A stretch of 64,000 nucleotides of DNA from Nemania diffusa (taxonomy: Eukaryota > Ascomycota > Sordariomycetes > Xylariales > Xylariaceae), in NCBI GenBank assembly GCA_038501195.1, contig JBBPUQ010000010.1, positions 389,501 to 453,500 on the forward strand, read 5' to 3'. The notes below the pieces were generated by a model. It was not told where the DNA came from. It made no database searches and saw only the letters and a program-made list of their open reading frames with translations. Shown in pieces: positions 34,183 to 46,891 of the stretch; within the stretch, counting starts at the first letter, position 1; every line of letters starts with the position of its first letter. Made by a program: the position numbers and the translations under genes.

Positions 34183-36351
34183 ATGTCTGAGACCTTCGAG
34201 TTCCAGGCTGAGATTTCTCAGCTGCTCTCTCTCATCATCAACACGGTCTATTCCAACAAAGAGATTTTCTTACGAGAACTCGTGTCGAACGCATCCGATG
34301 CCTTGGATAAGATCAGATATGAGGCACTATCTGACCCTAGCAAGCTCGATGCCCAGAAGGACCTCCGCATTGACATTATCCCCAACAAGGAGAACAAGAC
34401 CTTGACCATCATAGACACCGGTATCGGTATGACCAAGGCTGTAAGTTATCCCATACACTATGGACTACAATCGAGAAGTTGGCAAGACTAACATTTCGGA
34501 TAGGACCTCGTCAACAACCTTGGAACGATCGCCCGCTCCGGTACTAAGCAATTCATGGAGGCACTTACCGCTGGTGCCGATGTATCCATGATTGGCCAGT
34601 TTGGTGTCGGTTTTTACTCTGCCTACCTCGTCGCCGATCAGGTTGTTGTCATATCAAAGCACAATGATGATGAGCAGTACATTTGGGAGTCATCTGCCGG
34701 TGGTACCTTCAGTGTTCGACCTGACACGGAAGGAGAGCCTCTTAAGCGTGGTACAAAGATGATCCTTCACCTTAAGGATGAGCAGTCCGAATACCTCAAC
34801 GAGAGCAAGATCAAGGAGGTTATCAAGAAGCACTCCGAGTTCATCTCGTATCCTATCTACCTTCACGTCACCAAGGAGACTGAGAAGGAGGTTCCTGATG
34901 AGGACGCCGAAGAGGTTGAAGCTGATGATGACAAGAAGCCCAGAATCGAGGAGGTCGATGACGAAGATGAGGAGAAGGAGAAGAAGAAGAAGACGAAGAA
35001 GATCAAGGAGACCTCTATTGAAGAGGAGGAGCTCAACAAACAGAAGCCTATCTGGACTCGTAACCCACAGGATATTACTCAAGAAGAGTACGCTGCTTTC
35101 TACAAGTCACTCTCTAACGACTGGGAGGACCATCTCGGTGTCAAGCACTTTTCTGTTGAGGGCCAGCTCGAATTCCGTGCTATCCTCTTCGTCCCCAAGC
35201 GTGCTCCCTTCGACCTCTTTGAGACTAAGAAGACGAAGAACAACATCAAGCTTTACGTTCGTCGCGTCTTTATCACTGATGATGCTACCGACCTCATTCC
35301 TGAGTGGCTAAGCTTCATCAAGGGTGTTGTTGACTCCGAAGATCTGCCTCTCAACTTGTCTCGTGAGACACTCCAGCAGAACAAGATCATGAAGGTCATC
35401 AAGAAGAATATTGTCAAGAAGGCCCTCGAGCTCTTCAACGAGATCGCTGAGGACAAGGAGCAGTTTGATAAGTTTTACAGCGCCTTCTCTAAGAACTTGA
35501 AGCTTGGTATCCACGAGGATTCGCAGAACCGCCCCACTCTTGCCAAGCTACTGCGATATAACTCCACGAAGTCTGGAGATGAGCTCACTTCACTCTCGGA
35601 CTATGTTACTCGCATGGCTGAGCACCAGAAGAACATTTACTACATTACTGGCGAGTCTCTTAAGGCGGTGCAGAAGTCTCCCTTCCTAGATGCCCTCAAG
35701 GAGAAGAACTTCGAAGTCCTCTTCCTTGTTGACCCTATTGATGAGTACGCCATGACTCAGCTCAAGGAATTCGAAAGCAAGAAGCTCGTTGATATCACCA
35801 AAGACTTTGACCTGGAGGAGACCGAGGAGGAGAAGAAGGCTCGTGAGGCTGAGGAGAAGGAGTACGAGGGACTTACCAAGTCCCTGAAGGATGTCCTCGG
35901 CGACAAGGTCGAGAAGGTCGTTGTTTCCCACAAGCTCGTCGGGTCTCCTTGCGCCATCCGTACTGGCCAGTTCGGCTGGTCCGCTAACATGGAGCGTATC
36001 ATGAAAGCCCAAGCTCTTCGTGATACTTCCATGAGCAGCTACATGAGCTCAAAGAAGACATTTGAGATTTCGCCCAAGTCTCCTATCATTCAAGAGCTCA
36101 AGAAGAAGGTCGAGGCTGATGGTGAGAACGACAAGACCGTCAAGTCTATCGTCCAGCTTCTGTTTGAGACCTCATTACTGGTTTCTGGCTTTACCATTGA
36201 CGAGCCTGCAGGGTTCGCCGAGCGTATTCACAAGCTTGTGTCTCTCGGACTGAACCTCGACGAGGAGGCCGAGGCTGCGCTTGAGGATGTGCCCTCTGCT
36301 GACACTGCTGCAGCCGAGACTGGTGACAGCGCCATGGAGGAGGTCGACTAA
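34183..36351 (+). CDS. HSP90: Cytosolic Hsp90 molecular chaperone
   Basis: Exons 34183-34440 and 34504-36351 (63-nt intron GTAAGT..GATAG) give about 701 residues, the normal length. Hsp90 is an ATP-driven dimeric chaperone for kinases, steroid-type receptors and other clients. The N-terminal GHKL ATPase shows [47 protein letters not shown] and [15 protein letters not shown]. An acidic/Lys-rich linker (about residues 210-260) follows. The middle domain has [12 protein letters not shown] with the ATP-contacting Arg, and the C-terminus ends MEEVD, the docking site for TPR co-chaperones. Codon use is strongly biased to C-ending and preferred codons, as expected for a highly expressed gene. An AATAAA-like signal lies near 36627. 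Confidence 0.98.
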
Positions 36352-36937
36352 ACATGGTACGAGTGCATGGGAATGGGATTCATAAAAGTTGACCGGCGTT
36401 AGGATGGGTTTGGCCCTCGGTGTTTCTGGCACTTGGTCGATTTGGCGCGAGTGATCTTTCTCTGTTTAGTCCTTCATACCTTCATGGACTTAGTAGTGCA
36501 AGGCCGATTTGGTCCACTTCCACCTGTGATAATGCATGCTTGCTTGCTTAGCACAGGGCTCGTGTATTCTACACTTATGCCTGTTACGAAGATTAGAGGC
36601 TGGAGTAATACGTAGATGAAAGAGAAATAAAGTTCTAAAAAGGAAAATTGGGTGTCAGGCATCGTGAATTGTTCTTACTATTCCTAGTCTAGCAGTCTGT
36701 CACATTTTCATCTAACATACTAGTAGATCGAGGGAACATCTTACATCATGTGAGGGTATGATCTGGGAGACACGAGAAGAATAGCGATGGAGTTTGAAGC
36801 ACCAACGTCGAGTTTTCGCCTTTTCCATGTTCTTGATAAGTTAATTTTCATTCGCTACCCCTTTTTCACTATCTGCCGTCTCTCTTTTCTACCTTCACTT
36901 ATCCTCAATGGGGTGGGTTTGAGATACAAGAAAGTAG
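36352..36937. other. Hsp90 3' region, convergent spacer
   Basis: About 590 bases between Hsp90 and the convergent secreted-protein gene. It contains the Hsp90 3' UTR, with AAATAAAG near 36625-36632 as a likely polyadenylation signal. No gene seen. Confidence 0.5.
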
Positions 36938-37927
36938 CTAGATGTGTGTTTCCGTCCTGCAGATGGCGTTCCAGGCCCCAACGAGGGATTGGTTGTCGGT
37001 CACGAAGGTTTCAGGGTCCATACTGTGGGTGTATCATATGTCTTGTCAGCTTCGTAGTTTCTCATCCATCCCTACCCCTTTGCCTTCTTAATCCCCTATA
37101 GTGACGCCATTTGCTTTTACGTGTCTTTATCCTATTTTATCGCCCGGAAGCAATAACGAGGCGAGCACATTGGGAGTGGGATTGGATGTAAGGAGTCTCC
37201 CCGAGGGTTTAAGACTTACAGCTCGTTGAAGCAATCGCAGTATGAGCCGACCTTGCTGTCAGCGTGTACGAAGAAGCTACCGCCGTCGCTATGGTTCTGG
37301 CAGTAGTATTGGCACTTGAATTGTGCATAGGCGAACCCTGTTTCGACGGGTTCTGGGACGCCGAAGGTCTGTTTTGGACGGGTTTAATCATTAGTTTTCC
37401 ATTCTATCGTTTGTGATGGTCTCGTGATTTAAACGAGTTATTGTCTTCTGTGCTTGTTCTTTCCTGCTTCACCATGTGTCCTACCAAGATGTTCCTCGTT
37501 CTCACGTGTGCGCTACATCCTGTCTTCCTTACTAACACCGCTCTCTTCGGTTGCTTCAACATGATTGAGGATAATCCTAATTCGTATGGCAGTGACGGCA
37601 CTATGCCTCCAACTAACAGTGCAGAGAACAGCACAAGATCGAGATAGACTGTGAGTTATAAAAGCGGAGAGAGAAAAGAGGACAGCTCACGTAGCTCCCA
37701 ACAAGATGCTGGCTAGCCCACTTTGGCTCCGGCTTGTACCCATCCACGAAATTACCGGTACTCGGCGTTGCCTGTGCATAGTATGGTATTGGGTACCCTG
37801 CGGTTGTCACCGGCGTCCCTGTCGTGCAGGCCGTTGCCTGTACAGCTATTGCAAGTTCAGGAAGTGCTGCGCTGAAGACAGCCACGCTTGAAGCGAGAAA
37901 TTTAAGGGCGTATTTTATGGACGACAT
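36938..37927 (-). CDS. Small secreted cysteine-rich protein
   Basis: Three exons, 37927-37691, 37368-37220 and 37022-36938, encode about 156 residues. The N-terminus (MSSIKYALKFLASSVAVFSA..AIAVQA) is a clear signal peptide of about 30 residues. The mature part holds six cysteines (ACTTG, FKCQYYCQNH, GSYCDCFNEL, NAICR), suited to three disulphides, and motifs WASQHLVGSY and FGVPEPVETGFAYAQF. Junctions GSY-T-FGVP and NE-L-MDPETF keep frame. Intron 1 is 322 nt (GTGAGC..AACAG) and intron 2 is 197 nt (GTAAGT..CACAG), both long here, so an additional small exon in intron 1 cannot be excluded. The function is unknown; extracellular or cell-wall roles and effector-like roles are possible. Confidence 0.78.
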
Positions 37928-39602
37928 TGTTGGAGGTGAGAGAAAATTTGAAATATAGAGGAAGAAAGATAATGCGAGGTCTCAAGTAGGAGTCGAGCAG
38001 CAAAACAGGTCGTACGCCTTCTACACCGAAGTCGAAGATAAGCCCCCTCGAGCTACCTACATATATACACAATGAATTACCACTTGAACTGAATACGTAT
38101 TGCTTGACGCGGTGTCGTTCAAGCGAAAGACTAAGAAGTAAGACTCAGGTGGACTCGAAAATTTATACCCGCAGTCTCAACACAAGACAGATATATAGAC
38201 AGGGCTGATTTATACTCAGCTATATATATTAACCAATGCTCAATCCTGTGGTATATATACCATGTTCTCTATTCTTCCCGTTCGGCTATCGACAAGGACG
38301 CGACACGATGCTACATTATCACACCTCCTTCCGCTATCCAACACGGTGTCTCCAATATGCTATGCAGGCGTATACGCACTTATCTCTGAATATGGTGTCT
38401 CTCGGACGATATCGGGAGATGTGGTAAAATGCTTGATGCTATAGATAAATGGTGATCTAAGTCAGTTTAGCACAATGCCACTGAGGGAACCTGGAAGAGA
38501 ACTTATGAATTAATAGAACTGGCTACGGCTATAGCTTTTCCTTGACGTCTCCTGCGTACATCAAACCCATCTAGACCAAATACTTACTAGAAATCCTAAC
38601 TAGAATAATTACTATTAAGATAGATTATTTCAAACTCATCCCATTTCATGCGCATACTGGACATGGCCGATGTATACGGTATAGGAAAAACCAAATCTGT
38701 TATTCCTCATCGGTCAAGGGGTAGAAGTGGGCACTATCCAGTTACATTGGGGAGAGTAGCAATATACGCATGGCCTTGTGCATCCGCCAGGGGAGATTTG
38801 CCGGTGAATGCAGGCTATCTGCCTACCCAATGATCTACCAACCAACCGAACATACAAATGTCCCTCCCTGACATCGTAAGTCTGCTCATTGCAAAGACAT
38901 CAAAGAGGAGAAGGAAGACAGGGAAACCCCTATCCGATCTAGACCGCCGCCAACTTATTCACGACTATTATGTTACCTCAAGGTTTATTATCCGCCAGAC
39001 AATATCGCCTAGGAGGTACTGAATAATAGAATACACCACAGCGACCGAAAAGCCCACAAACCACGACTCATACGCCAAGTCTAGACCCTGCATCCCAGCA
39101 GCAGTTTTCGGAAGCACTCCAAAACAAGTTGGGATCGACACTTACAATCTATAACAACGGGTACCGGGTATCGGCCAACACATGTTATAGTTGCTTGCTC
39201 ATACACATACACTTACGCGCACCTTTAATCATGACCTACCCACAGAGATTAGGACTTAGATATAGTTTAATGTAGGTGCCATAACTTGTCCACTCAGCGG
39301 TTGACTCCCCGAATTAGTGGCTTATCACGTTTACGGAGAACATCAAGATTTGGTTAGATATCGAGGGTTAGAAAACAAGAATATAAGTACAATTTAACGC
39401 CAGCCATGCAAGTTATTGGTACAAACCAACCTGACCCAACCTTTTGGTACACCCCTTGCGTATTTTGGCGGGCGGTCTGTCGAGGAAGCTTCCCACGCGG
39501 TTGGCAACTCGACGCCTCCTACATCATTCACTTCTCAAAGCTCAACTCCGCAACGAATTGACGAAGAGATGGACGTTAGAGGACGATACGTCTAGCCGAA
39601 AC
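37928..39602. other. Intergenic region, no gene seen
   Basis: About 1.7 kb. The first ~300 bases are the promoter of the secreted protein, with TATATATA runs at 38061 and 38220. The remainder is AT-rich with short open frames that show no family resemblance. Confidence 0.5.
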
Positions 39603-42600
39603 TTAGGCCTTAAATGCCTTGCTCCCTTCGCACAAGCCGGTAGACCACTTCGTAATAGCGACCCAGGGCGGCGAGTACTGTAACGCTTCGTCGAATGCGG
39701 GGATGGTGCCAGGTGTATTGACATCATCCCAACTACACACAATGTGGCCGTCGATGCCTATGTTGCCATCTCCACCTCGTTCCCATTCAACTTCGACGAC
39801 CCAAGGCCTACTCCAATCCCTGCGATAGAGCTTAATTCGATCCAGGCCCTTATCTGGTATTCCGCCGAACCGCTCATCAGGGTCATTCCCGCCTTCAACT
39901 TTGAATGTCGAAATCGGGGTCTTAAAAGTGATGGCGCAGGACCGTGTTTCCTCTCCGTTCACCTCAAATATAGCTTTGCTCTCACCTCCCTTGCGAGTAA
40001 TGTTGTAAGTTAGCCAACTGCCGTAGCCCTTCTGTGGCGGAACCCCTGGTGGCATCGTTTTGATGACATTGGGCGGGACAGCAGAACTATCGTACGAGCA
40101 GTCGTAAAGTCCAGATCGTGAACTGCTTGTCAAAGCACAGGTTACCTCCTTACCTGTGGAAGAAGGTAGATCCGCGACGGCCTTTTCAACGTATTCTTGT
40201 AGCCCAAAATAATGCACTCGCGATACGCCGGTATCGAGATCAACAGTCTGCTGGAAGTACATTTTGTACCGATTTTCTTGAGAGAAGGGAAAGGCAGCTA
40301 GGTTATAGATTAAAGTACCGACGAAAATGGCCAGCAAAAACATTGGCACATGATGTGTAACGCGATGTATGTATGGCGTAATTGGTAACAGCAAAAGAAT
40401 GCTGAAAAAAGCTACGATCACGTAAGGCACTAAAAGGCTCCCGCCATCAGAGCCCGTCTGTGCAACAGCTGAGACCATAAGTAGTCCGTTCTGAGCAATC
40501 AATATGATGAGAACGGGTCCGAACACCAAGAACTGTAGGATCCAGGCCCAACTCGGCAGTTTTGAAGACCATAGTTGCTCAGACTCGTACGCCCCTCCTT
40601 TATCTCCCATGAACTTTTTATCAAGTGCGGCACTTGCTCGCCTGTAGGCTGCTCCGAAGGTGGTTCTGCCTATCAAAGGGGTTGTTTCCGAAGTGGTGGG
40701 CGCGGGCTCTTCACCCGCTTCATCCTCTCCGACGTCGCTAGAGCCATCTGGATGAGGACCCGGTTCGATATGCTCTACTATATGCTCCTCGCCATGGTCC
40801 GTAGCGTCATGCGCCGCGTGGACGCGCTGCGCAAACGCCATTTTCGACGGAAGTGCGAGCAATTCACAAAGTGTTATTGCTGTCGCAAGAAAAGTGGCCG
40901 CATGGAAGAAGACGAATGTGTACCCGGCAGCAATTCGAAAACGGTCTTCGAAGACAGTGTTAGCGACTTCAAGGAGCCAGGCAACGGCGAAGAGCCAGAT
41001 AATAGAGTAGCCTCGATGCAAAGCGCTGGGCCTTGCGAAGTTTGCGCTCGCCATAATGGTCCAGAACACAACGTAAAATAAGGACAACATCATCGCCCAT
41101 CTGCCCACATAATCAGCTAGAGTTCCGTGTGTTGCGCCCCAACAAAAGCAAGCATATACACGACTTACACGGCATATTCACTGCTATATATGACAAGGGG
41201 ATTGATTTTAGTCACCAGGTAAGCAGATCCAACAACTAGAGCTCCTGCGACGCCTAGAGCAAAGGGGAACCTCAGCATCCCTTTTTGACCGCCTAGCATA
41301 ATAGGATCAAGAACGGCTCCCTGGTAAGGAGACACCGTTGCTGAGAAAAAGTAATACTTTCCTTGTCGCATGAGTAGGTAGGTAATGCCGGCAAGTATCA
41401 GTGGCGTAGCAATTAGCAGCGTAAGGGACCATGCAAAAAAGGTTCGTAGCTCGAAGAGGGCAAGAGTTTTCCCAAAGAAATCAAACCAAACACCAGAATT
41501 GCCGCGGCCGTTGGGGACCTTGTTGCGATCTCGATCCCCTCGGCTTCCAATGAAGGTCTGTCCGGTATTACCTGAAAGTGTTTTCATTGTGTGCAAAGAG
41601 TTGCTAAGCATGTGCCACAAACTCGCCCTGGATGCATGCGTTGTGTCGTCTTGGTTTGTGTGGTATCTGGCGCGGGGCCGATAGAAGGCCAGGTCAAGCC
41701 CCCTCATGCCGTAGACGCCGTTGAAAACAATGTAGTCGGTGTTGCTCCGGATTGCGCCAAGGCTAAAGGCATCGGACGCTAAGACGGTACCAAACGGATT
41801 CGGGCTTCCACGATAGGCGGCGGTGACCTCGGCGTCAGAGGTCCGAAAAAGAGTCGCGCGGCCTCCGGCCCCAGCACCTTCGAGGTTAAGAAACGTGTGG
41901 CAGAACGGCATGAATGGGCTGTTCCCGAAAGCTTGGGCTCCCCACAGGAAATCTTCCTCGTTGTTGTTCAGCAGGGCGACAATGCCCTTCTGAGGCTGAT
42001 TCTCGGAGCGCGAGAAGTAATCTACCATGGAGAGCACAGTGATACAGCCCATGCCGTCGTCTGTTGCGCCAAAGCCGGTAGATACGCTACGTCAATGTTA
42101 GTATCTTCTGCCAGGTACGGCAAAACCCCGACACTCACGAATCATAGTGGGCGTTCAGCAAAACACCACCTTTGCCGATGACCCTGTCTGCATTATAACT
42201 TGCCGAGCCATCCTCCCACCAGCGTCCAGGAGGATCATCCTTTCCCCTGATGTAGACGATAATATTCTTTCCTTCAAAATAGGCAGCGTTCCTGGTGTTC
42301 GGACCCCATATAGAGTCGGACGTGGTGAGGTTGGAGCTTACGTCTTCCAGAACAACCATGTCGGACTCGGCAGCCGCGTTGCTTTGCCGGATCTCGTCCA
42401 ATCGCAACAGAAGCCAGTTATGAATTTCGTCGTTCTTTCGGCTGTTGAAGGGATGATACGAGTGCGACAATATAGTTAAGTCTAGCCATGCTCGCGTCAG
42501 GTTTAAGCCGTGATATGTAGTCGCGTTAGGGGGAGGCGGAGGAACCGTCTCATGTATAATGAGTAGCGGAATGAGGAGGGCGAGGTAGGTGACGGTGGTC

Positions 42601-42650
42601 CAGAAGGATACAGAGAACGGTCGGAAGGCTACGGGATTCGAGAGAGCCAT
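39603..42650 (-). CDS. PFF1: Vacuolar membrane protease (M28 family, PFF1)
   Basis: Exons 42650-42139, 42086-41169 and 41100-39603 encode about 975 residues, the family's usual size. Pff1 is a multi-spanning vacuolar membrane protein with a lumenal M28 zinc-peptidase domain. One N-terminal TM helix ([17 protein letters not shown]) precedes the peptidase. Metal and catalytic residues fit M28: NAHYDS (His ~168), GATDDG (Asp ~180), NNNEEDF (Glu pair ~214-215), LNLEGAG and the YHTNQDDT histidine. At least eight more TM segments follow ([53 protein letters not shown] and others), with an acidic cytosolic loop, then a lumenal C-terminal domain. Introns are GTGAGT..CGTAG and GTAAGT..GGCAG. The catalytic set looks complete. 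Confidence 0.95.
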
Positions 42651-43684
42651 GGTTGCAGAAGATGTGTAGGGTGTGTAGGATGTGTCGGCAAGAGGAGGAG
42701 CGGCAGTCCTGTGATAATGCGACGCAGCAACGGCGCGCCACCAGCACAATGCAGAAACAGGGCGCGCGCGACGAAAGAGCTGAGTCGCGACAGTTCGTCG
42801 AGCTCTAGTCTTGATATTCGGCAGGTAAGTGGGGGGATCACTGCTCCCTTAATGACGAAGATAAGATAACTTGGGTACATATGTATGCGTACATATGTAT
42901 GTACATATGTAGGTAGGTAGGGAAGCTCAGCTGAGCTGCAGGGATTAGGTACTCAAGGACCGAGGTAAAACAATTCTAGGTATAGGTATCATAGAGAAAG
43001 TATCGTAGGTATGATTAAAAACCTCGACGTGTTTGTCCTTGCTCTAATTGAATTAGATGGAAGCCGAATGAACCATGTCGAGTTCGGTATTTAGACTAGT
43101 ATGTTGCTGGACTCGAAACTCTAAATCGGGACTTCTACAGAATACCTACCTGGAGGTATGTACAGCTGAAGAAAGCGGGAAGAGTTGTCCGTTGCAGCTA
43201 AAATTGGAGCAAGTACAGTATGGCGAGTCCCAAACCCCATAATTTAAGCTCATCTCTGCAGTCCTCCTCCTACCCTAGGCCCTGTCTAGACTCTAGAGTA
43301 TGGAAAATGATACATCATTCACAAAAGGTAGGTTTGCGCCAATGCAAGTACCCCGTTCTCATATCCGTTCTCACTTTTGTAATACTATGTGTTCTCAATT
43401 TCTTATCTACAGGTTAGTCCTAGTTGCCTAAACATACATCGAAGTACTCTCGTTCCTTTTTGGGATTGATTGGGCATGTGGCCTAACTATGCCGCTTTAA
43501 CGTGATAGAATGCTTATGGACGTTTCCTAGATGTCATGTTGTTTAGGTCAACACAGCGCGCAAAGGCGTAGTTAGTGGGCAACATCGAATTGATCGAAAT
43601 GATTAGTGATGCGAAAGAAAAACGAATTCGTCAACAGAGGTTAGGTTAGTATCCCAAAAGCAACATCGACCATCATGCTTCGCA
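42651..43684. other. Intergenic region with ACATATGT microsatellite
   Basis: About 1 kb between PFF1 and the 3' end of the BBP gene. It includes a run of ACATATGTATG/GTACATATGTAGG units at 42877-42920. An open frame at 43220-43417 on + shows no family resemblance. No gene called. Confidence 0.5.
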
Positions 43685-45834
43685 CTAAGCACCAGGAGGA
43701 GGCGGAGGGGGCTGATCACTCGGAGGAGGTGGAGGAGCCCCATCAGATGGCGGCGGAGGTGGTGCCGCTCCACCTGCATACTGCTGGATCAAGGCGTTAA
43801 GGTTGCCAGGCAGTCCAGGAGGCGCACCAAGGGGGTTTGCGGGAAGCCCGGGAGGCGGCCCCATTCCCGGGGCTGAGCCGCCATAACCAGAGTAGCCAGG
43901 ATACCCGCCGTAGCTTGCCTGGCTGTTACCGTGATTAGGCTGATGCCAAGGAGCAGCGCCAGGAGCGGAAGAACCATTGTTGTAATTCTGGCCGCCATAG
44001 TAATCGCCTGCTTGACTTTCGCCGCCACGATTACCACGATCACGCCAAGGAGCCGTCCCACTGCCACCACTGCTGCCACCACCTTCGTGACCGCGATCTT
44101 CATTGCGAGAGCGCCAGGGAGCAGCTGCGCCAGTTGGGCCGCGCTGCCAAGGTTTGCTGTCGCCGTTGCTATTATTGTTGTAGGAGCCCGGTCCGGCTTC
44201 AATTCGAGCAGGGGGTCCGCCTGATCCGCCACCAAGCTCTTGCATCAATTGCTAAACAAACTGAGTTAATCACCGTGGTAGGAGGCTTAAAGCACATAAC
44301 GCGGCGAAACTTACCTCATATTCACGATCAACACCATCTCCTCCGTTGATCCGACCAGCAGCACGGGGACCGTCATTTCGCCAGCTAGCGCCCTTTTGGC
44401 GATCGGGACAATCCCGAGCCATGTGACCAGCATTTCCACAGACGCGACAAATAATGTTGGCGGTAAAATTCTGCTTCTCGGGACAATCGTATTTCCGATG
44501 GCCAATCTGACCACAATTCTGGCATGCTTGGTTCTCGTCGTCACGGAGAGTGCCGTTAAGTGCCGCAAGTTCTCGAAGTTGATTTCGCTTCAGTTCATTC
44601 TGACCTTCGGGAATAGAAGCTGCCTATGGACAGCTCAGCATTTCATGTTAAGCGATTAGAGATGGGGACATATATCTTCAACTTACGGTCTCAATAACGT
44701 TGTGGATGAGCTTTTTGGCTTTGTTGACTTTCTCCTCCGTGTCCGCCATGATTAAGCAGTGGAGATCCTCCTCCTGGTTACTTGCATGCGCAGCATCAGA
44801 CCGGCCTTTACCTTCCTTTACGGAACCTTTTCCGCGGATGGCAATCTTAGCACCGGATTCAGTTTCCATCTTCTTTAGAGTATTGCCACGAGGGCCAATA
44901 AGTAAGCCGACTTTAGTAAGAAGAGCTAAGTGTTAGTACGCGTTGTAAGTTAAACAAGGGAATGTAGTTAGATGCAGCCAAGACCTGTACTTTACGGATA
45001 GATCTGAAGCTGTACTCCTGGCGAAATCCTGAACAAGAAGGGGAGAAAGGCATGGTTAGAAAGGTTAGAGGGTTAGCAATCTCACTGAAGTTAATTTCCG
45101 GGTAATCATTGACCGGCACATAGACTTTTTCTTGCGTCTTGGTCGGCCGGCGATAGTCCTGTGGCGGGTGGTAGTTAGGAATGGTCTTCATGGCCTTTTC
45201 AATCAGTTTGTGTCGCTCGTCTTCTAGACGCTTGCGGTAACGGTATTCTCGAGTATTGACACGGCGGCCATGATTATCATACTGTGGTGGAGGAGAGGGG
45301 GACCTGAGATATGCATGAGTTAGTAAAGGGATGTCATCTTTCTGTTGGTAGGTGAGCAGGGGGAGAGTATTTACCTGTCACCATCAGCAGGGACAACATC
45401 GTCGATTCTCAATTTTTGGCTAATTTCTTCGATTCGTAGATGCAAGGTATATGCTTCGAGTTGTTCACTTGTCATGTTGGCTACGATAGCAGTAGGAAGG
45501 CCCATGAGACCAGCTGCTTTGTTCTCGGAGGCATCGCCCCATCTATTGCGCTTCTTGCGACGGCGAGGACCATCTGACTCGGTTCCTGTTACAATACACA
45601 ATTAGAATCGACGAAATACAGAAAACAAAGACGGTTAGATTGAAGGCTATGATGCTTACTCGGTTCGGGACTGCGACCACGCTTGAGATCACGATCGCCA
45701 TTGAAGACGCCGTCAAGACCATCTATGATCTCTTCACGCCCCGACTCGATACCATCTGGTTCGCCACCAAACCGGCGACGAGTACCGAGAGGGATGTTGT
45801 TAGAGCCCGTAATGCCTTGATTTCTCCACGACAT
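43685..45834 (-). CDS. MSL5: Branchpoint-bridging protein (SF1/BBP), frame broken by a 2-nt duplication
   Basis: Six exons: 45834-45660, 45585-45375, 45303-45086, 44912-44687, 44623-44315 and 44251-43685. BBP binds the intron branch point in the commitment complex and is essential in yeasts. Order: [13 protein letters not shown], splicing-factor helix-hairpin ([18 protein letters not shown]), [19 protein letters not shown] domain ([20 protein letters not shown]), QUA2-like region, two CCHC knuckles ([14 protein letters not shown] and [14 protein letters not shown]), Gly-rich and Pro-rich tail. Within exon 4 the frame of [10 protein letters not shown] does not continue into [12 protein letters not shown]: the minus strand reads ACTCTCTAAAG where ACTCTAAAG is expected, giving a stop directly after the KH GXXG loop. 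Everything else is intact, so a sequence error is as likely as a real mutation. Without the extra CT the product would be about 567 residues. Intron 3 is long (173 nt). Confidence 0.9.
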
Positions 45835-46891
45835 GGTGAAGGGCGAATAGAGGCGCGACTTTTATTTGTGACTGCGGTCGCGTTTGGGAATCGAGGATTC
45901 GCTGGAAGGAAGAAATCGAGAATTAATGTGCTGAGAGTCCGGCACGGTAGGTGTGGTACAAGTACTTTTTGGAGGCGAAACGTTTTGGGTCTAAACTTGA
46001 GAACAGTTCGACCCGCGTAGCGTTCTTAAACCACGTGATTATGTAGATAGGAATCACCTTATCAGTAAGCATTTATCGGATAGGTACCTATCCAGGATCA
46101 AGTACCCGCAAGCTGAACTGCCAATTAACAAATATTAGGTGCCTACCTACCCACTGTACCTGCCAAACTTAGATGCCTACATACCTATGTAGATGTGCCT
46201 TCACACGTGTAAGTACTAGAACCTTGGCTAGTGTCCGCGTCACATCATAGAAGTTTCTAAGAAGATCATGGATAAACCTACTTACCTAGCCTCAGGATAG
46301 CCCCTTTAACCGCCGAGTGTGTTATTGAAGTTTATTAGAGGAACCAGCTCTTAACCTTCTTAGTATTGTTGTTAGAATAATGTTTAATATATCCCCTGTA
46401 TTGGCAGCCCCGACTTTGATAGCCGCATACTGTTATATACCTTCCATATAGCAGTATTCCCAAACAGCAAGACTCGAATATACCACTGCCGCTTCACAAG
46501 TCTTTAATCTTGATAACGTACAATACAGCGAGCAAAGACACGCGCAACATAACACAACCTATTCTAGCCATACATTGCCTAGGATCTTCTACCTAGAAGC
46601 AGCTAGCTATAGCCTATCAGCGCTTTTAGTGCTTTCGGTGCTACACCGTAGAGTGATATATAGCGTTGAGAGGTTATACGATGTTCAGTTTTAATGGCAA
46701 CCAATCCAGCCTACGCAATAAAACGAAGAGATCGACAGCTCCAGGCCAAAGGAGCGTCCTTTGCAACCCCGAAACTAAGGCTACTAACTTATTTCCTAAG
46801 GTTTAACTTAGGCAATATGTGGGGGGGTACATGAATAGCTGTGCGGTTCTATACCGGGTTTTAGAAGCCGAGTGTAAGTTGATATTGCCTT
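45835..46891. repeat. Intergenic region with AGGTACCT/TAGGTGCC units
   Basis: About 1 kb between BBP and Cdc16. Palindromic units TAGGTACCTATCC, TAGGTGCCTACCTA and CTACATACCTATGTAG cluster at 46080-46200. The first ~150 bases are the BBP 5' region. No gene seen. Confidence 0.55.

Noticed and set aside
37404..37647. Open frames on both strands between exons of the secreted protein gene
   Set aside because: They lie inside the 322-nt intron; joining the flanking exons directly gives an in-frame protein without them.
44913..45085. Possible extra exon in BBP intron 3
   Set aside because: The junction [12 protein letters not shown] is exact without it, and it could not cure the downstream CT duplication, which lies inside one exon.
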